A DNA stretch of 64,000 nucleotides from Saururus chinensis (taxonomy: Eukaryota > Streptophyta > Magnoliopsida > Piperales > Saururaceae). Position numbers and translations under genes: made by a program. The notes under the pieces are model-generated. The model had not been told where the DNA came from, made no database searches, and saw only the letters and a list, made by a program, of their open reading frames with translations. Position 1 is the stretch's first letter; every line of letters begins with the position of its first letter. Of the stretch, positions 58,201 through 64,000 are shown in pieces. The DNA lies in NCBI GenBank assembly GCA_035235625.1, contig CP141140.1:49657351-49721350 (forward strand), given 5' to 3'.

Positions 58201-59789
58201 TACCAGATTTTAACAAGACTTTTGAAGTGGACTGTGATGCATCTGGAGTTAGAATGAGCTATTTTGACACGTGAAGGACAACTAATTTTCTATTATAGTG
58301 CAAAGTTAAATGAAGTAAGGAGGAAATGGCCAGCCTAGAAGCTGGAATTATTTGCTTTGATTCAATCTTTGAAACATTTGAGGCATTCTTTAGTGTTTAC
58401 ATAATTTGCATTGCATACGGATCATAATTCCGTGAGGCATTGCAAAGCCAAACAAAGGTGGACAGATTGTTCGTTAGATGGATTAGTGAACTTTAAGATT
58501 ATACTTATATTATTAAACATAGATTCGACACAATGAACAAGGCAACTGATGCCTTGAGTAGAGGAGTGGCTCTTCTCAGAACTAAGAATTGCCTAAAAGA
58601 GCTCTATTCAGATGATAAGGAGCTCAAAAACATTTGAAAATTATGTTCTTAAGAATCTTAGCCGGTTCAAGACTTCCATATTGAAGGGGGATACTTATAT
58701 AAGAGTAATCAGTTGTTTATACCTTCTTTCATCTGCCAACAACTCATTAAAGTAATGCATAGTGGGGGACTAGCTGGACATTTTTGGAAAGGATAAAATT
58801 GTTACATTATTCAAGGAGAAATATCATTGGCCAGCACTTGTAAGGGATGTTCAGCACTTCATTTAGTAGTATTACGCATCAACAAGCCAAGGGAACTTCC
58901 TAAAATACTAGTTTGTATGCCCTTACCTATTCCTTATTGGATTTGGGATGATATATCTATGGACTTTGTCCTTGGGCTGCCAATGACTCAAAGAATAGTG
59001 GATTCTATCTTTGTAGTGGTAGATATATTTTTGAAAATAGTTGATGTTGTGCGATGCAAAAAGTCCACCATGCTTCTCATGTGGGTGCCCTATTCTTCGA
59101 AGAAATAGTGAGAACTCACGATCTACCTAAGATTATTACTTCGGACAGGGCCAACAAGTTTCTAAGTCACTTCTAGAAGTTCATATGGAAGACGTTGGGT
59201 ACTTCTTTACAATTCAACAACAGTTGTCACCATCAAAGTGATGGCCAAACTGAAGTGGTCGATAAAACATTGGGAAATTTGCTGAGAAGTCTCGCTGGAG
59301 CTGCCCCTAAACAATGGGATCTTGTGTTGTCCCAAGCTGAGTTTGCTTTTCACTCTACCCCAAACAGGTCCACCGGTAAAGCTCATTTGAAATTCTTTAT
59401 GGATTCCTTCCCATGCATACCCAAACAGCTGGGGGAACCTAGCACAACATATCAAACTGTCCAAGACTTAATTTTTGTTCATCAAACAATTAGACAGATG
59501 TTGCTAGATTCAACAGCTCACTGTAAAATCTCAGCTGATCAGAAAAGAAAGCAAAAACTGTTTAATGTTGGGGATTATGTTATGGTATTCCTCTGCAAAG
59601 AAAGACTACCTGCTGATCATTACAACTAGCTCACTCCTCACGAAGTTGGCCCATTTCAGATTTTAAAATGCATTAATTACAATGCCTACGTTGTGGACCT
59701 CCCAGCTCATTACAGCATCTCCAACACAGTTAATGTATCATATCTGTCAGCATATTGTGGTCCTATTCCTCCGGTTTCTTCTCTTGCTT
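55228..59789 (+). pseudogene. Gypsy gag-pol remnant
   Basis: The ATG at 55228 opens a gag frame to 55731. The gag core follows in other frames (FNGQMSIEDYLGW, AAWWNQVQ), then a zinc knuckle with all ligands, CSKCKQPGHTSSAC (about 56500). The protease is not clear. RT is visible at 57410-57950, including [13 protein letters not shown] with the catalytic Asp pair. RNase H begins near 58195 (FEVDCDASG). Integrase is at 58900-59300 ([28 protein letters not shown]) and ends at about 59789. I see no chromodomain after the last recognisable stretch (NTVNVSYLS). The order PR-RT-RH-IN is gypsy type. Many frame changes make it non-coding today. Confidence 0.85.
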
Positions 59790-59819
59790 GATGAAGAGCT
59801 TCTTTTGGTAGGGAGTGCC

Positions 59820-60315
59820 TGATGCAAAAGGCTATTTAAGTCCTTTTCTTATTGCTTTAGTTGGTGTCATAATAATGTTTTGCTGTGTACGGCTTACATG
59901 GGTTGCAAGGGTATTTTTGGAGAATTTTCGTCTGTCTTTTAAGTGATTCCAGCTAGTGGAATGAGGGTTTTTTTTGTAATTTCTGTCAGTCAGTTATTGT
60001 GTCAGAAGTAGTTACATTCCATAGGGGTATTTTTGTAATTTCAATCAGTAAGTTAACTACTGTGTTAGAAGCTGTTACATTCCAGGAGGATAAATATTGG
60101 AGAAAGGGAGGGAAGGAGCAGTGAAGTTTGAATATTGAAATTGTATTCCCGAATTTTCTGTTTCTGCTCATGGATTTGAGCCTGAACTGTGGATTCAGTT
60201 CAGTTTTCCTTGTAAAAGCCTTCATGGATTTGAAGGGAGGTTGTGGATTCAAGCTTGTAACTTCATCTTCTTCCAGAAATTGAATTCATATTAGTTTTCC
60301 CTTTGAAAAGCATCA
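59820..60315 (+). repeat. 3' LTR of the old gypsy element
   Basis: It is 496 bp and aligns throughout with 54699-55193, with substitutions and small indels. Confidence 0.9.
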
Positions 60316-60320
60316 CTGTT

Positions 60321-63300
60321 TTAGAGTGTTAAATGAAGGGTTTTTTTGTTATAATATTTACAGATCTTCCAAATTAATATCTGGTCCTATTTCTACAGAG
60401 AGTTGAAGGACCTTCGATTTTGTAGTATTAGTTATAGTTAGGCAGGTATCAACAACTAGCTTTATCAAATTTAGGCTTTTGAAGCATGTGAAAAGAGAGT
60501 TTGATTTTGTTTGGGACGGACTTATATTCATCTTCAGGACAATCTCGGCCTGTATTGGAAAGGCAACTGGGGCTCCTAGTATAATTAAGGTGTCTGGTGG
60601 TTGAAGTGTGTATTGAATAATAAGTTAAGAGTGCAGTTGCTTTACGGAAAGATAATGGATCTTGTGCACCAGAAGTTCTGGACAACTCTGCCAAATAGGA
60701 AGAAGTGTGGATTGAAGTTGGCAAGAGAAGGATAACTTCCGTAGGCCCTAATTAATTGGGCTTTGGTAATTTATGTAATTTATGATCTATTATTTTGAAG
60801 TCTTATTTATAGTGGTGAGAGTGGCAAACATATTGATTACATTTAAGCTAAGACTTATTTTTATTAATTTAAACCAATTACGAATCTTCAAGTGTCATCA
60901 TATATCAAATAAAAGATTTAGAAAATGCTAACATTTCCTAAATTTTTCCATAAGCTGGATTTATCTGATTGTTGGTGAACCTTATTGACTTTTGTCATGA
61001 CGCATTGTAAGGGCTGCATAGAGAAAGACTTCGAAATTAGGTTGCAATAAGATTAAGTTGATTGAGAGAATGTTGAAGGTTACTGTTGTTGGTGTGCTTG
61101 GAGGAAAGAATCTCGTGGATGTGCTATCTTGGTGATAAGCTTTGTGGATGGTTGAATTTATAATACTGAGAAGCTATCACAGCTTATGATCAGGCAGAAT
61201 TTGTTGTGGGCGAGAACAGCTCTTCTCTGTTTCTTGCTTCGCTCATGTGAACAAAGTGAAGCGACAACACGCGAACCACCAGCAAGGCTTTAGCGCACTT
61301 GTGTGCAAAGCAAGAGTGAGATCTTCTGACCTAAGCACTCTTTTGTGCAAAGAAGCAAAGCAAATGAGTGAAGCAGCACAAAAATGAAATGTGCTATGAT
61401 TCTCTTCTTGTGTGTTTTTTGTATGGCTTGTATGGGCAACTTTTTTTTTACTTTTGGTTGCTAATGTGGTGGTTTCTTAAAACTCGATTATTCAAACCTT
61501 AGCATGAGGTGGCAGATGTAGAGATTTTTTTCCTGAAAAATTTCAGACATACTGATAGACTCGGATGGGAATTTTGTGGCATGTAACTTGTGTTTCACTC
61601 ATTCTGGAGACTTACTGGAAAGTGTGTACGGTGATTTCTATTTAATCCGTAATTCGCTGTACTTTTGATATGGAAGGGAAGATGCAGTGAATATATACTT
61701 TATATGTTTTCCTGTTGAGTGCTTCAAATCTTTTAGTTAAAGGACTTGGAAGACTGCTGATTGATAAGTGATAGGTGACACATAAGTTATCTGGCACGAG
61801 TCAGCATAATTAGGTGTCATCAATTCTTGAAAGTTGAAAATTAGTAGTTGCCAAGGTTGTTGGTTGCCAAATGAGAATTTTCTTGTAATCAATTCAGTAA
61901 GGACTAAGGACTGTGGTCCGTCTTTTTTTAGGTGCATTTTGAAAGTAAATTTGACTTATTCCGCATGTACCCTACTTATATGACTAGCAAATCCATCCTT
62001 TTTGCACCATGCTTTTGGAACTATGCTAGTCATAACATTGTCCTACATATGACACTCTGTGGTATAATATTTCTTTCGGTAAAGGGCACTATCCAAGTAT
62101 CCATCAGATAAGTATGCTCGTTTGTGCATGTTTTAGATTTTTTATGGCTTTTCACTTCAGTTTTTTCCCCCAAAAGACTTCTCGTCTTTTTTTGTTTAGT
62201 GCTCCCACTTGTAACTGGTTGAATTTGATATGTTCTACAGGTTTAGCATGTGAAGACATACACTATTTTGAGGCTTCTTTTATGAATTTTGATGGGCCGT
62301 TGATGGTGTGCTGGCAATAATCAAACTTGCACTGTTGAGGCTTTTCGGCAGTTTTAGGATGATAAAATAGTGGAATCTTTGTTAAATATTCATCTTCTGA
62401 TATTTTTTTAAGGATCTGCGAAAATTGAGTGGAAATGAGAAGTATTCTTGGCATGAGAATTGCCTTATGAGCATACTATATGTTTTCTGGGATTCTGCCA
62501 GTTCCATTATGGAAAGGCATACCGCGTGCATTGGTAGATGTTATGGCATGTTAGATAAAAGGGGAAATTTCATGGGTTATAGAAATACTTACCGTATGTA
62601 TTGGTAGATGTTAAAATATGTTAGATAAGGGAACTTTTATGGGACCATGAGATAGCGAAATTAAGCATTTAAATCATGAAGTTTTTCAAAAATACATAAA
62701 AGAGTAGAACGGTTGCACTGTCAATTCAGCTGCACGGGCGTCATTGTTAATTAAGGTGGGATACATGGTGCTAGATAGTTCAAAAAATTTGAAAACTATC
62801 TTTTCAACTACTTTACTTGTCAGAAATTTTTGGGGTCTTAGTTTACTCTTTCAAACTGGTGTTTTCGCGTACTTACTAACATTGATTTGTCTCATGGAGC
62901 GCTATCAAAGATGAGGCGACAAAGGATCATTTATCACAACTGAATTGGTGATTACCTTATTAGTAAGGATAAATGAGTTGAGTTTACCGGTTGGGGGGAA
63001 CACAAGTCGGAGGCCAACTTATGAGAATGGGAAGTAGGTGCCCTTGTGCTCCTTGGGTTTAGGGTTTTAATATAATTCTCTTACACTCATAAGGTTGCCT
63101 TTGTAATGAAGCATCACTCTCCCTTGTTCCATTTCGATGACTATGTAAATATTTTTGGTGGGAGGGAAACCTTTAGTGAAGGGGTTTCAATAGTATATGA
63201 ATTTTCTTATAGATTTTGAAATGATCAAATAGGGCAAATTTATATTATGGCTAGTTTCACGGAAGTGTTTTTTATATTTTTCATTGACAATGAGCCTATT

Positions 63301-64000
63301 ATAAGGTGTGCATGGGAGCCTTTTATCTAGGAGATTAATGATACATATGTTAGCACACGTTAGAATCAGCATACTAATGTGTGCGTTGTCAATTTTAAAT
63401 ATTAAGGGTTCTTATGCGTAGCTTACTGTAGACTCTATTAAAAATGTTTTCCCGTCAGTTGTGTTGAAAATTGAAGTGGTCAACTGGTATGCTATTTTGA
63501 TCGATGGTTGTGATGACAATTCCAATAGCCATGTACTTTGACAATTTTGATGGTTAATTATTATAATAATTTTGATGGCCAATTACTATGACAATTTCTG
63601 AAGAGGAAATAGTACATGATCTTGAAATCCTGCACTTTAGGGCAAGAGAAATTAGATAGATTGTTTACATGAGACAAGATAGTAGTGATAAATGACGATT
63701 AAGGTTTAGAGGGTTATTTTTTTCTAATTTTAAGGGTGTCATTAATTTTATTAGAGCTAAAGAACCCATGTGCATTACGAAGGTTGTTCCATAAGTTGAC
63801 AATAAGAAGAGGCATTGCAAGAGTAAAAATCATAAGTCTTTAATTAGAGAAATTCAAGCTATGAAACACAACATAAATCGACTTAGCCAATGTATCATAA
63901 AAAATTTTAAAACTAAGGAAAGTTATAATGGTTCATACTTGGATAAATTCTTTAAGAAGAAAAAGAAAATTAATTTACACTAGAGGGAACCTCAAGCCAA
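60321..64000. other. Intergenic, no gene recognised
   Basis: Open frames are short and match nothing on either strand. 61190-61390 has repeated gaagca/agcaaag words that suggest a small dispersed repeat. 63540-63600 has a short tandem 'gacaattttgatggccaattactat' repeat. Nothing else can be supported. Confidence 0.4.
62511..62652. repeat. 70-bp tandem duplication
   Basis: accg(c/t)(g)tg(c/t)attggtagatgtt...atgttagataa occurs at 62521 and 62591 with small differences. Confidence 0.75.

Larger units (their letters stand above)
54699..60315 (+). mobile_element. Old Ty3/gypsy element with intact boundaries
   Basis: LTRs at 54699-55193 and 59820-60315 both start tgatgca and end catca, flanked by perfect 5-bp duplications CTGTT (54694-54698 and 60316-60320). 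A PBS-like tggcgttgtctgggga follows the left LTR (about 55198-55213); it resembles the tggcgccgttgccgggga-type Asp-tRNA site more than the Met type, which is uncertain. The purine-rich tggtagggagtg precedes the right LTR. The two LTRs differ at many positions by eye, much more than those of the chromovirus, so this insertion is older. Gag and pol are riddled with stops and frameshifts. Confidence 0.92.

Noticed and set aside
54699-60315. Considered an endogenous pararetrovirus
   Set aside because: LTRs with 5-bp target duplications, and the gypsy order RT-RNase H-integrase with an integrase core, show an LTR retrotransposon.
1-64000. CRISPR array, rRNA, tRNA genes, bacterial-type operons or phage genes
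   Set aside because: None seen. The tandem repeats have no spacer structure of CRISPR type, and all recognisable genes are plant nuclear genes or plant transposons. The tRNA-like strings are primer-binding sites.

Overview
The window is nuclear DNA of a flowering plant. The evidence is spliced genes of plant families (SERK-type receptor kinase, type-I prohibitin, DUF295 F-box, BURP/PG1beta-like), plant-style Ty1/copia and Ty3/gypsy retrotransposons, and hAT and PIF/Harbinger-like elements. The prohibitin and F-box sequences are very GC-rich at their 5' ends and less so toward the 3' ends. That pattern is typical of many monocots, so a monocot is my best guess, but this is inference only.

Layout. 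1-3458 is the 3' part of a long gypsy-type LTR with 33-bp and 57-bp tandem repeats. 4085-14276 is a decayed Ty1/copia element split by a 4.92-kb solo LTR at 7475-12394 with a perfect TTAAT target duplication. 15974-21302 (minus) is a two-exon dynein light chain (LC8-like) gene with a 4.94-kb intron that appears to use a GC donor. 21.9-27.8 kb holds repeats: minus-strand gypsy pol debris, and a truncated copy of the same LTR family as the 4.92-kb solo LTR (25205-26912). 28080-28600 (minus) is a BURP-domain pseudogene. 29478-31076 (plus) is an intact single-exon DUF4283/zinc-knuckle gene. 31586-33206 (plus) is the kinase half of a SERK-like receptor kinase. 34618-35110 is a MITE. 35135-37478 (minus) is an F-box/DUF295 pseudogene carrying a 1.2-kb hAT-like element. 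38665-39173 is another hAT-like element. 39678-46419 is a chromodomain-type gypsy element with ~300-bp LTRs and a continuous gag-pol frame, broken by nine stop codons and a 1.42-kb solo LTR. 46.8-51.3 kb is a foldback element followed by AT-rich duplicated DNA. 52668-53522 (plus) is an intact prohibitin gene, with hAT-like elements on both sides. 54699-60315 is an older gypsy element with 5-bp target duplications. 60.3-64 kb has no recognisable gene.

The probably working host genes are prohibitin (mitochondrial inner membrane scaffold), the dynein light chain and perhaps the DUF4283 protein. The SERK-like locus keeps every kinase motif but has no ectodomain in the window. These genes are independent of each other; there is no operon-like logic. 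The main story is layered transposition: at least six insertions can be proved from exact or near-exact target-site duplications, and several can be ordered in time by nesting. I did not find a convincing new multi-gene system. The observations most worth checking are a paired palindromic motif with the same 66-bp spacing in two different LTRs, the GC-AG giant intron, the stand-alone DUF4283 gene and the ectodomain-less SERK kinase.
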